From: Saccharomonospora piscinae
GTDB lineage: Bacteria > Actinomycetota > Actinomycetes > Mycobacteriales > Pseudonocardiaceae
Reading direction: 5' to 3'
NCBI RefSeq assembly: GCF_005862235.1
Contig: NZ_VCEK01000004.1
Location: 372,001 to 436,000, forward strand
DNA length: 64,000 nucleotides
The notes below the pieces were generated by a model that ran no database searches, was not told the DNA's origin, and saw nothing but the letters and a program-made list of their open reading frames with translations. How positions within the stretch are numbered: position 1 is the first letter of the stretch; every line of letters starts with the position of its first letter. The position numbers and the translations under genes were made by a program. Shown piece by piece: positions 9,783 through 18,500 of this stretch.

Positions 9783-11312
9783 ATGACTGTGACTGGCCTC
9801 ACCGACGAGGCGCCGGTTGTCCGGATGAGGGGGATCACCAAGCAGTTCCTCGGCAACGAGGTGCTGCGTGGTGTGGACCTCGATCTGCGTGCCGGAGAGG
9901 TCCACGCCCTCGTCGGCGAGAACGGCGCGGGCAAGTCGACGCTGATGAAGATCCTCGCGGGCGTGCACACCGCGGACGGCGGGACCGTCGAACTCGACGG
10001 CACTCCGGTGGCCTTCACGTCGCCCCGGCAGGCCCAGGCCAAGGGGATCTCGATCGTCCATCAGGAACTGAATCTGCTGGACGACCGCTCCGTGGCCGAG
10101 AACGTCTACCTCGGCTCCGAACCGGTGCGACGTGGCATGGTCGACCACCGGCGGATGGCCGCCGACACGGCCGCGTTGCTCGACGACCTCGGCGCGGCCG
10201 GCATCTCGCCGCGCGACCCGGTACGGCTGCTCTCGGTCGCCCAGCGCCAGGTGGTCGAGATCGTCAAGGCGCTGTCGGCGGACGTGCGCGTGCTGGCGAT
10301 GGACGAGCCCACCGCCGCACTCGCCGACAACGAGGTGGAGCTGCTCTACGGCCTGGTACGCAGGTTGTGCGACCGGGGTATCGCCATTTTGTACGTGTCG
10401 CACCGGCTGGTGGAGGTATTCGATCTCAGCCACCGCATCACGGTGCTCAAGGACGGTGCGCTGGCGACCTCGCGCGAACGCGACGAGCTGACGAGCGACC
10501 AGCTGGTGCGCCACATGGTCGGCCGCTCACTGGACGCGCTGTTTCCCGACCGTGCCACCGAGGACGAGATCGGCGGTCCCCGGCTGCGACTGGCGGGCTG
10601 CGGCAACGAACGCTTGCACGGCATCGACCTCGAAGTCCGGGCGGGCGAGATCGTGGGGCTGGCGGGTCTCCAGGGTGCGGGACGCTCGGCGGTGGCCAGG
10701 GCGGTGTGCGGGGCCGAGCCGTTCACCACCGGAACGATGCACGTCGACGGGCAGCGGGCACGGGTGGCCTCACCCCGGGCCGCCGTGCGCCTCGGGATCG
10801 CGCACGTCACCGAGGACCGCAAGGGTGAGGGTCTGGCTCTGCGCCAGTCGGTGCGCGACAACGCACTGCTCGTCCGGCGTGCCGCGTTCGGCAGACGGCC
10901 GCGCGGCGGCCCGGTGCGGATGACGGAGCTGCTGGAGTCGGTGACCGTTCTCGCCCGCTCACCGGAGCAGGAGGTGCGGTTCCTGTCCGGCGGCAACCAG
11001 CAGAAGGTCGTGCTCGCGAAGTGGCTGGCGGTGCGGCCGGGAGTGCTCATCGTCGACGAACCGACCCGGGGCATCGACGTGGGAGCCAAGCAGGCGGTGT
11101 ACGAGCTGTTGCGCGGGCTGGCGCGGGACGGCGTCGCGATTCTGATGATCTCGTCGGAACTGCCCGAGCTGATCGGGATGAGCGATCGGGTGCTGGTGCT
11201 GCACGACGGCCGGGTGGCGGGCGAGTTGCCCCCCGGCCCGACGGAGGAGGCCGTGATGAGGCTGGCGACGGGCCATGCGGTGGAACCGAGCAGGACACAG
11301 GAGGCCGTGTGA
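9783..11312 (+). CDS. Sugar ABC transporter ATP-binding protein (RbsA/MglA/XylG type)
   Basis: 509 aa with two fused ABC domains, as in CUT2 monosaccharide importers. Domain 1: Walker A GENGAGKST at 45-53, signature-like LLSVAQRQ, Walker B VLAMDEPTAAL. Domain 2: degenerate Walker A (GLQGAGRSA), signature LSGGNQQKV, Walker B VLIVDEPTRGIDVG. The second site is expected to be poorly catalytic, as usual for this family. The ATG at 9783 follows a leaderless-type promoter. The gene heads an operon with two permeases, a binding protein, a sugar epimerase and probably the ThuA protein. The sugar is not deducible from sequence; xylose, ribose or a related keto-sugar are candidates. Confidence 0.93.
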   Translation: MTVTGLTDEAPVVRMRGITKQFLGNEVLRGVDLDLRAGEVHALVGENGAGKSTLMKILAGVHTADGGTVELDGTPVAFTSPRQAQAKGISIVHQELNLLDDRSVAENVYLGSEPVRRGMVDHRRMAADTAALLDDLGAAGISPRDPVRLLSVAQRQVVEIVKALSADVRVLAMDEPTAALADNEVELLYGLVRRLCDRGIAILYVSHRLVEVFDLSHRITVLKDGALATSRERDELTSDQLVRHMVGRSLDALFPDRATEDEIGGPRLRLAGCGNERLHGIDLEVRAGEIVGLAGLQGAGRSAVARAVCGAEPFTTGTMHVDGQRARVASPRAAVRLGIAHVTEDRKGEGLALRQSVRDNALLVRRAAFGRRPRGGPVRMTELLESVTVLARSPEQEVRFLSGGNQQKVVLAKWLAVRPGVLIVDEPTRGIDVGAKQAVYELLRGLARDGVAILMISSELPELIGMSDRVLVLHDGRVAGELPPGPTEEAVMRLATGHAVEPSRTQEAV

Positions 11313-11420
11313 GCGAGAATCGTGCGCTCGGTAAGGCCGACCGGGTTGGGCCCCCGCTGCGGCACACTGTGCTGCCGCAGCAGGGGAGGGTGTCCCGCAG
11401 GACACAGGAGGCCGTGTGAG
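11291..11420 (+). repeat. 23-bp direct duplication bracketing a short insert
   Basis: The 23 bp at 11291-11313 (starting CAGGACACAGGAGGCCG) recur exactly at 11398-11420. The first copy is the 3' end of the ATPase gene, the second holds the ribosome-binding site and GTG of the permease. The 84 bp between them contain two hairpins (CTGCGGCA/TGCCGCAG around 11356-11380 and GTGTCC/GGACAC around 11390-11405). Confidence 0.85.
11309..11419 (+). CDS. 36-codon ORF created by the duplication, doubtful as a functional gene
   Basis: A GTG at 11309 overlaps the ATPase stop (GTGA) and the frame ends at 11419, overlapping the permease GTG at 11416. It ends with the same TQEAV residues as the ATPase because the 23-bp duplication supplies both ends. 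The product is basic and matches no family I recognise. Its most likely role is only to keep translation coupled from ATPase to permease. Confidence 0.35.
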   Translation: MSENRALGKADRVGPPLRHTVLPQQGRVSRRTQEAV

Positions 11421-12414
11421 TACGGCGGTCGCGGCGCCCGCCGCCCCACGGCGTCCACAGTGGACGCGCAGGCTCGCGAACCCGGTGGTGGGCGTCTACG
11501 CCGCACTCGTGCTGCTGCTGATCGTGGGCAGCGTGCTCGTGGCCGCGCAGGGCGGTGTGCTGCTCGACCAGGGCGGGATCGTCAACATCCTGACGCGCAG
11601 CACGGCGCTCGGGCTGGTGGCGATCGGGCAGACGATGGTGATCCTCACCGGCAAGCTCGACCTCTCGGTGGCCTACCTCGTGGGGCTGTGCTCGCTGGTG
11701 GCGGCGGAGACGATGGCCGGAAACCCGAACATGATCGTGCCGGCGGTACTGATCACGCTGGCGGTCGCGGCGGGTGTCGGACTGATCAACGGGCTGGTCG
11801 TCACGAAGCTCAAGGTCAACGCGTTCATCGCGACCCTCGGCACCGCGCTGGTGATCCGCGGCTATCTGGAGCACTCCTACACCGGCCCCGCCGGCGACGT
11901 GCCGACGGTGTTCCAGCGCCTCGGCTACGACCGGATCGGTCCGGTGCCGGTGGCCGCACTGCTGATGGTGGGACTCGCGGTGCTGGCGTGGTGGTTCTTG
12001 GGCCGAACGCGGGCCGGTTACCACATCTACGCCGTGGGCGGCGACGAGGAAGTGGCGCGGTTCTCCGGTATCCGCACCGACCGCACCGTGGTGCTGGTCC
12101 ACGTGCTGTGTGCGGTGGCCGCGGGGCTCGCGGGCCTGTTCCTCGCGAGCCGGCTCGGCTCCGGCGCACCGTGGGTCGGAGCCGACGGCGGATACGACCT
12201 GGAGTCGATCGCGGCCGTGGTGCTCGGGGGCACGATTCTGGCGGGTGGCCGTGGCGGCGTCGCCGGGACCCTCGGCGGTGTTCTCATCCTCGCCACGCTG
12301 GACACGATCTTCGACGACCTCGGCATGAACTCGTTCTTCAAGGACGTCGTCCGGGGCGCGGTGCTGATCGTGGCCGTGGCGCTGTACGCCCGGCGCAGGA
12401 GGTCGCACCGATGA
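11416..12414 (+). CDS. Sugar ABC transporter permease (RbsC/XylH type), first copy
   Basis: 332 aa, BPD_transp_2 family, with about 8-10 membrane spans. Family motifs: LGLVAIGQTMVILTGKLDLSV, then NGLVVTKLKVNAFIATLGT, and C-terminal VVLGGTILAGGRGGVAGTLGG. Residues 1-25 are a polar Ala/Pro/Arg-rich cytoplasmic tail. The GTG at 11416 has GGAGG about 8 nt upstream. Its end overlaps the second permease by four bases (ATGA), indicating translational coupling. Confidence 0.92.
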   Translation: MSTAVAAPAAPRRPQWTRRLANPVVGVYAALVLLLIVGSVLVAAQGGVLLDQGGIVNILTRSTALGLVAIGQTMVILTGKLDLSVAYLVGLCSLVAAETMAGNPNMIVPAVLITLAVAAGVGLINGLVVTKLKVNAFIATLGTALVIRGYLEHSYTGPAGDVPTVFQRLGYDRIGPVPVAALLMVGLAVLAWWFLGRTRAGYHIYAVGGDEEVARFSGIRTDRTVVLVHVLCAVAAGLAGLFLASRLGSGAPWVGADGGYDLESIAAVVLGGTILAGGRGGVAGTLGGVLILATLDTIFDDLGMNSFFKDVVRGAVLIVAVALYARRRRSHR

Positions 12415-13415
12415 CCGAGACCGTGACCCCGACACGCGCCTCGCGCGGACCGCGGCGACCCAAGCTGGGCGAGGGCACCGGGCCGGTGCTGGCCGTGCTC
12501 GCGATCGTGCTGGTGGCGCTGGCCTTCGCCGGTGGTGCCTACAACGACCCCGCCGGATATCTCGCGCTGCTCAAGCGGGCCGCGCCCTTGATGATCCTGG
12601 CGATCGGGCAGTACTTCGTCATCGTCAGCGGTGGTTTCGACCTGTCCGTGGGTTCACTGGTCACCGCCGAAGTGGTGATCGCGGCACGGCTGATCGACGG
12701 CGACGAGTCGGCGACGGTGTGGGTGATCGCGCTGCTGCTGGTGGTCGGTGCGCTGGTGGGCCTGGTGAACGGCCTGATCACCACGCGCCTGCTGGTGCCG
12801 TCGTTCATCGTCACGCTCGGCATGTTGCTCGTGCTCGACGGCGCCGTGTTCCTGTGGACCGGCGGAGCGCCGCAGGGCTCGCTGTCCGAGGCGTTCCGCA
12901 CGGTGGGGCGCGAGGGCTTCGAGGTTCCGCTGCTGGGGCAGGTGCCCTGGTCGGTGCTGCTATTGGCGGCCGTGGTGGTCGCCGCGGTGCTGTTCATGCG
13001 GGGCGGCACGGGCCGCACCCTGGTCGCGGTGGGCGACAACGAGAACGCGGTGCGGCTCGGCGGCGGCAGCGTCGAGGGCATGCGCACGCTCGCGTTCGTG
13101 CTCTCGGGCCTCTCGGCGGCGGTCGCCGCGGTGCTGCTCGGCGGGTTCGCCGGGGTGTCGGCCCAGGTCGGCGAGGGGCTCGAGTTCCAGGTCATCACGG
13201 CCGTCGTGCTCGGTGGCGTGGTGCTCGGCGGGGGCAGGGGTTCCGTGGTCGCCGCGATGGCGGGCGCACTCACGCTGGAAGCCCTGTTCTCACTGCTCAA
13301 CCTGCTCGGTGTCTCCGGTGGACTGGAGTCGGCCGTGCAAGGCGTGATCATCATCGCCGCCGTGGCCTACGCGGCACTGGGGCGGTCGAAGTTCCGGACA
13401 AGGAGAACCAGATGA
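12411..13415 (+). CDS. Sugar ABC transporter permease (RbsC type), second copy
   Basis: 334 aa, same family as the previous gene but clearly diverged: PLMILAIGQYFVIVSGGFDLSVGSL, NGLITTRLLVPSFIVTLGML and VVLGGVVLGGGRGSVVAAMAG. Two different permeases suggest a heterodimeric channel. It starts with ATG at 12411 inside the stop of the preceding permease and ends in another ATGA overlap with the binding-protein gene, so all parts of the importer should be made together. Confidence 0.92.
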   Translation: MTETVTPTRASRGPRRPKLGEGTGPVLAVLAIVLVALAFAGGAYNDPAGYLALLKRAAPLMILAIGQYFVIVSGGFDLSVGSLVTAEVVIAARLIDGDESATVWVIALLLVVGALVGLVNGLITTRLLVPSFIVTLGMLLVLDGAVFLWTGGAPQGSLSEAFRTVGREGFEVPLLGQVPWSVLLLAAVVVAAVLFMRGGTGRTLVAVGDNENAVRLGGGSVEGMRTLAFVLSGLSAAVAAVLLGGFAGVSAQVGEGLEFQVITAVVLGGVVLGGGRGSVVAAMAGALTLEALFSLLNLLGVSGGLESAVQGVIIIAAVAYAALGRSKFRTRRTR

Positions 13416-14590
13416 GAAGGACCTGGCTGACCGTCGTCGCCGCCGTGGGCGCGTTGACGATGGCGAGCTGCACGAGCGACCTCCCGGCCGACGGGACGGG
13501 ACCGGAGTCGTCGGGCCAGCAGGAGTCGTCGAGCGCGGACGAGTTCTTCGACCAGGCGGAGTACGAGCGCCAGCTCGCGCTGCGCGACGCCACTCCCGAG
13601 GGCCCTGAGGACCGGCCCTGGGAGCAGGCGCTGGAACCCGAGATGGTCGACACGTCCGAGTACGCCGCCGAGGGGCCGTACCACCTGTGCTTCTCCAACG
13701 CCTCGGTGGACAACCCGTGGCGCCAGGTCGGCTGGAAGACCATGCAGGCCGAGGTGGAGCTGCACGAGCAGATCGAGGAGTTCACGGTCCTCGACGCCGA
13801 GGCCAAGGACGACAAGCAGATCAGCGACATCGCCTCGCTGACCTCGCAGGGTTGCGACGCGCTCATCGTGTCGCCCAACACGACCTCCACGCTGACACCG
13901 GCCGTGGAACAGGCGTGCGGCAGCGGCATCCCGGTGATCGTGTTCGACCGCGGGGTGAACACCGACTGCCCGGTGACGTTCATCCACCCGATCGGTGGCT
14001 ACGCCTTCGGCGCGACGGCGGCGGACTTCCTCTCCGACGAGGTCGGTGAGGGCGGATCGGTGCTGGCGCTGCGGGTGCTGCCGGGCGTGGACGTGCTCGA
14101 ACACCGCTGGGCCGCCGCCGAGCGAATCTTCGAGGAGCGCGGCGTCGAGGTCGTGGGCACGGAGTTCACCGAGAACGACACGGCCGGCGCGAAGAACATC
14201 GTGAGCGACTACCTGCAGCGCGAGGGCCAGATCGACGGCATCTGGATGGACGACGGCACGGCCGCCGTCGCCGTGCTTGAGGCGTTCGAGGACCAGGGCA
14301 TGGAGCTGCCCGCCATCTCCGGTGAGGACCAGCAGCAGTTCCTGGAGAAGTGGAGCAGCGACGGGCTGACCGCGCAGGCGCCGACCTATCCGACGTACCA
14401 GTGGCGCACCCCCGTGATCGCGGCCCTGAACGTGCTGGAGGGCGAGGAGGTTCCGAGCGAGTGGATCCTGCCGCAGCCCGTGGTCACCGACGACAACCTC
14501 GACCGGTACCTCACGGCGGACATGCCCCCGCTGCACTACGCCCTGTGCGGGTGCCAGGACATGCCCGGATTCCCGCAGCGCTGGCAGTGA
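13412..14590 (+). CDS. Sugar ABC transporter substrate-binding lipoprotein
   Basis: 392 aa. A lipobox LTMASC puts the lipidated residue at Cys20, so the protein is anchored outside the membrane. A Ser/Glu/Asp-rich linker (about 21-90) is followed by a Peripla_BP_4 fold: YHLCFSNASVDNPWRQVGWKTMQ, QISDIASLTSQGCDALIVSPN, GIPVIVFDRGV and IDGIWMDDGTAAVAVLEAF. It captures the sugar for the two permeases and ATPase upstream. The end of the protein carries a CGCQ motif of unknown meaning. Confidence 0.92.
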   Translation: MRRTWLTVVAAVGALTMASCTSDLPADGTGPESSGQQESSSADEFFDQAEYERQLALRDATPEGPEDRPWEQALEPEMVDTSEYAAEGPYHLCFSNASVDNPWRQVGWKTMQAEVELHEQIEEFTVLDAEAKDDKQISDIASLTSQGCDALIVSPNTTSTLTPAVEQACGSGIPVIVFDRGVNTDCPVTFIHPIGGYAFGATAADFLSDEVGEGGSVLALRVLPGVDVLEHRWAAAERIFEERGVEVVGTEFTENDTAGAKNIVSDYLQREGQIDGIWMDDGTAAVAVLEAFEDQGMELPAISGEDQQQFLEKWSSDGLTAQAPTYPTYQWRTPVIAALNVLEGEEVPSEWILPQPVVTDDNLDRYLTADMPPLHYALCGCQDMPGFPQRWQ

Positions 14591-14613
14591 CGAGACGACA
14601 GGGAGGTCCCGGA

Positions 14614-15489
14614 GTGTCGACAGTGCATCCCGTCGGAGTGAACACGTGGGTCTGGACGTCACCGCTGGACGACGCGGGACTCCGGGAGCGGATTCCGGCG
14701 ATCGCCGGGCAGGGGTTCGACGTCGTCGAGCTGCCCGTGGAGAACCTCGGCGACTGGGACCCCGCTGAGGCGAAACGCCTGCTGGGCGAGCACGGCCTCG
14801 GGGCCTCCCTGGTCCTCGTCATGCCACCGGGCCGGGAACTGGTGCGGGCGGAGCGGGCCACGGTCGCCGCCACCCAGGACTACCTGCGCCGCTGCCTGGA
14901 CATCGCGGCCCAGCTCGGTGCCCCGGCGCTGAGCGGTCCCGCCTACGCCTCGGTGGGGCGAACCTGGCGGATGACCGAGGGCGAGCGGGCCGCGTGCGTG
15001 CGGGAGTGGCGCGAGGCCGTGACCCCCGTCGTCGAGCACGCCCGCGACGTCGGTGTCGTGCTCGGCGTCGAACCGCTGAACCGCTACGAGACCAGTCTGT
15101 TCAACACCGTGGACCAGACCGTGCGGGCCGTGGCCGGGCTGCCGTCCTGCGGCGTCGCGCTCGACATCTACCACCAGAACATCGAGGAACGTGACGTGGC
15201 CGCGGCGATCCGGTCGGCCCACGGCCACATCGCGCACGTGCAGGTGTGTGCCAACGACCGTGGCACGCCCGGCCGGGACCACTTCGACTGGCCGGAGCTG
15301 CTGGCCGCGCTCGCCGACGCGGGCTACACCGGGCCGTTGTGCATCGAGTCGTTCACGGCGCACAACAACAGCATCGCCACCGCCGCCTCCATCTGGCGGC
15401 CACTCGCCACGAGCCAGGACGCGCTCGCGGTCGACGGCCTGTGCTTTCTGAGGGAGGTGATGGCTCAGCAGCGGGCTCCACGGAACTGA
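14614..15489 (+). CDS. Sugar epimerase/isomerase, D-tagatose 3-epimerase-like TIM barrel
   Basis: 291 aa of the xylose-isomerase-like TIM-barrel family (AP_endonuc_2), closest in motif layout to D-psicose/D-tagatose 3-epimerases. Expected metal and catalytic residues lie in VVELPVENLG, GVEPLNRYETS, ALDIYHQN, AHVQVCANDRG and CIESFTAHN. A GTG at 14614 is preceded by GGGAGG with 7-nt spacing. It probably converts the imported sugar, or a 3-keto derivative made by the neighbouring oxidase, in the cytosol. The exact substrate cannot be read from the sequence. Confidence 0.85.
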   Translation: MSTVHPVGVNTWVWTSPLDDAGLRERIPAIAGQGFDVVELPVENLGDWDPAEAKRLLGEHGLGASLVLVMPPGRELVRAERATVAATQDYLRRCLDIAAQLGAPALSGPAYASVGRTWRMTEGERAACVREWREAVTPVVEHARDVGVVLGVEPLNRYETSLFNTVDQTVRAVAGLPSCGVALDIYHQNIEERDVAAAIRSAHGHIAHVQVCANDRGTPGRDHFDWPELLAALADAGYTGPLCIESFTAHNNSIATAASIWRPLATSQDALAVDGLCFLREVMAQQRAPRN

Positions 15490-15548
15490 CTCCATGCGGC
15501 GCCGGCACGCCGTGATCGCTCATCGCACTCTTCACACGTGAGGATTCC

Positions 15549-18500
15549 ATGGGTAGACGCAAGACAGTGCTGTCTCGCCTCGGCGCCACCGCTCTGGGCG
15601 GGATGCTGGCCGTCGCGGCGCTTCCGGCGACCGGGCAGGCGCAGGAAGCCGAATTCCACGCACTGCTGTTCACCAAGACCGAAGGCTACCGGCACGCCTC
15701 CATCCCGGCCGGGATCTCGATGTTCGAGGACCTGGCCGCCGACAACAACTTCACCTTCGACCACACCGAGGACTCGGCCGTCTTCAACGACGACGACCTC
15801 GCGGACTACGACGTCGTCATCATGTTCCAGACCTCGGGCATGGTGTGGGAGAACGACGCCCAGCGTGCGGCCATGCAGAGCTACGTGGAGAACGGCGGGG
15901 GCATCGCCGCGATCCACAACGCCACCGACATGGGCATCGAGAACGACTTCCCGTACTGGGACGACCTGGTGAACGCGGGCGCGCACATGCCATCGCACTC
16001 GCCCGGAGTCCTGGACGGCACGGCGAAGGTCACCGACCACCACCACCCCTCCACCGAGGATCTTCCAGCGCGGTGGGAACGCGCCGAGGAGTGGTACAAC
16101 TTCGACAAGGACATGCGCGGCGACGTCCACGTGCTCGTGTCGGCCGACGAGTCCACCTACGACCCCGGACCCGACGCGATGGGGGCCGACCACCCGATCT
16201 CGTGGTGCCGCGACGTGGGCCTGTCCCGGGTGTGGGCCACCGCGATGGGCCACGACACCGCCGCCTACAGCGAGGAACTGTTCATCGAGCACATCCTCGG
16301 CGGGGTGCGCACCGCGGCCCGGACCGTCGACGCCGACTGCTCCGCCACGGTGGACAGCGCGTTCGAGAAGGTCGGGCTCGACACCAACACCGAGGCACCG
16401 ACTTCGCTCGACATCGCGCCGGACGGCCGCGTGTTCTACACCGAGATCCTCGGCAGGGTCATGATGTACGACCCGGAGACCGAGAGCACTTCCACCGCGC
16501 TGGACATTCCCGTGTACTCCGGTGGCGAGGACGGCCTGGTCGGGATCTCGCTCGACCCCGGCTTCGCCGAGAACAACTGGGTCTACCTCTACTACTCGCC
16601 GCCCGGCGACGAGGAGATCAACCGGGTGTCGCGGTTCACCGTGGAGGGTGACTCGATCTCGCTCGACAGCGAGGTGGAGGTCATCGACATCCCCGCCTCG
16701 CGCAGGTCCGAGCCGGGACACACGGGCGGGCACCTGACGTTCGGCCCCGACGGCGACCTCTACATCGGCGTCGGAGACGACACCAACCCGTTCGAGTCGG
16801 GCGGTTACACACCGATCGACGAGCGGGACGGCCGCGACCTCTTCGACGCGCAGAAGACCTCGGCCAACACCAACGATCTGCGCGGCAAGATCCTGCGCAT
16901 CACCCCGCAGGACGAGGGCGGCTACACGATCCCCGACGGCAACATGTTCGAGCCGGGGACCGAGAGCACGCTGCCCGAGATCTACGCGATGGGCTTCCGC
17001 AACCCGTTCCGGTTCACCGTCGACACCGACGGCACGATCTACATGGCCGACTACGGCCCCGACTCCAGCACGGCCGACCCCGAGCGCGGGCCGGACGGCA
17101 AGGTGGAGTGGAACATCGTGAAGGAGCCGGGCAACTACGGCTGGCCCTACTGCATCGGTGACAACATCGCGTACAACGACTACGACTTCGCCACCGGGAC
17201 CTCGGGGGAGAAGTTCGACTGCGCCAACCCGGTCAACGACTCCCCGAACAACACCGGGCTGACCGAGTTGCCGCCCTCGCAGTCCGCCGACGTCTGGTAC
17301 GGCTACGGCGAGTCGGCGGAGTTCCCGATCCTGGAGACGGGTGGGGCGGCTCCGATGGGCGGGCCGGTGTACCGCTACGACCCCGACCTCGAATCCGAGG
17401 TCAAGTTCCCCGAGTACTACGACGGGAAGCCGTTCTTCTACGAGTGGGCGCGCAACTCGCTCTACACGGTCACGCTCGACGAGCAGGGCGAGTACCTGAA
17501 CCTCGACCCGTGGCTGACCAGCGAGGAGACGCTGGCGCCGATGGACATGCGGTTCGGTCCCGACGGTGCCATGTACCTGCTGGAGTGGGGCGGCGGCTAC
17601 GGCAGGGACAACCCCGACTCGGGGCTCTACCGCATCGAGTACAACCAGGGCAATCGCAGGCCGGTCGTCGAGGTGGGTGCCACGCCGACCTCGGGTACCG
17701 CCCCGCTGGAGGTGTCGTTCCGCAGCGAGGGAACGCACGATCCCGAGGGCACGGACGTGACCTACTCCTGGGACTTCGGTGACGGCGACACCTCCACGGA
17801 GCCCGAGCCGACCCACACGTTCACCGAGAACGGTGAGTACGACGTCCAGCTCACGGTGACCGACGCCACGGGCAAGACGGGCGTCAACAACGTGACCGTC
17901 GTCGTCGGCAACACCGAACCGTCGGTGTCGGTGACCGCACCTGCCGACGGTGGGTTCTTCGAGTTCGGTGACCGGGTGCCGTTCGCCGTGGACGTCACCG
18001 ACCCCGAGGACGGGGAGATCGACTGCGGTGAGGTCGTCGTCCAGCCCGCGCTGGGCCACGACTCGCACGCCCACCCGATCGACCCGATCAACGCCTGCGA
18101 GGGCACGATCGAGACGATCGTGGACGACGGCCACGCCGGCGCGAACATCTTCTACTCGATCGATGCCAGCTACACCGACCACGGCGGCGAGGGGGCGCCC
18201 GAGCTGACCGGTCGCGACACGGTGCTGCTCCAGCCGAAGCACAAGCAGGCCGAGTACTTCACCTCGTCGTCCGGTATCCGTGTGGTCAGCCAGGAGGGAG
18301 CGGAGAACGGCGAGCGGATCGGCGACATCGACGACGGCGACTGGATCGCCTTCACCCCGGTGAACTTCACCGGCATCGACGAGGTCTCGCTGCGCGCGTC
18401 GGCCCCCGACGGAGCCGGTGGGACCGTGGAACTGCGGGCCGGTGCGCCCGACGGTCCGCTGGTGGCCACCGTGGACGTGCCCAGCACCGGTGGCTGGGAC

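Noticed and set aside
11453-11469. Palindrome GCGTCCAC-A-GTGGACGC at the start of the first permease
   Set aside because: Lies in coding sequence for Arg-rich residues and is not repeated; no evidence of an operator role.
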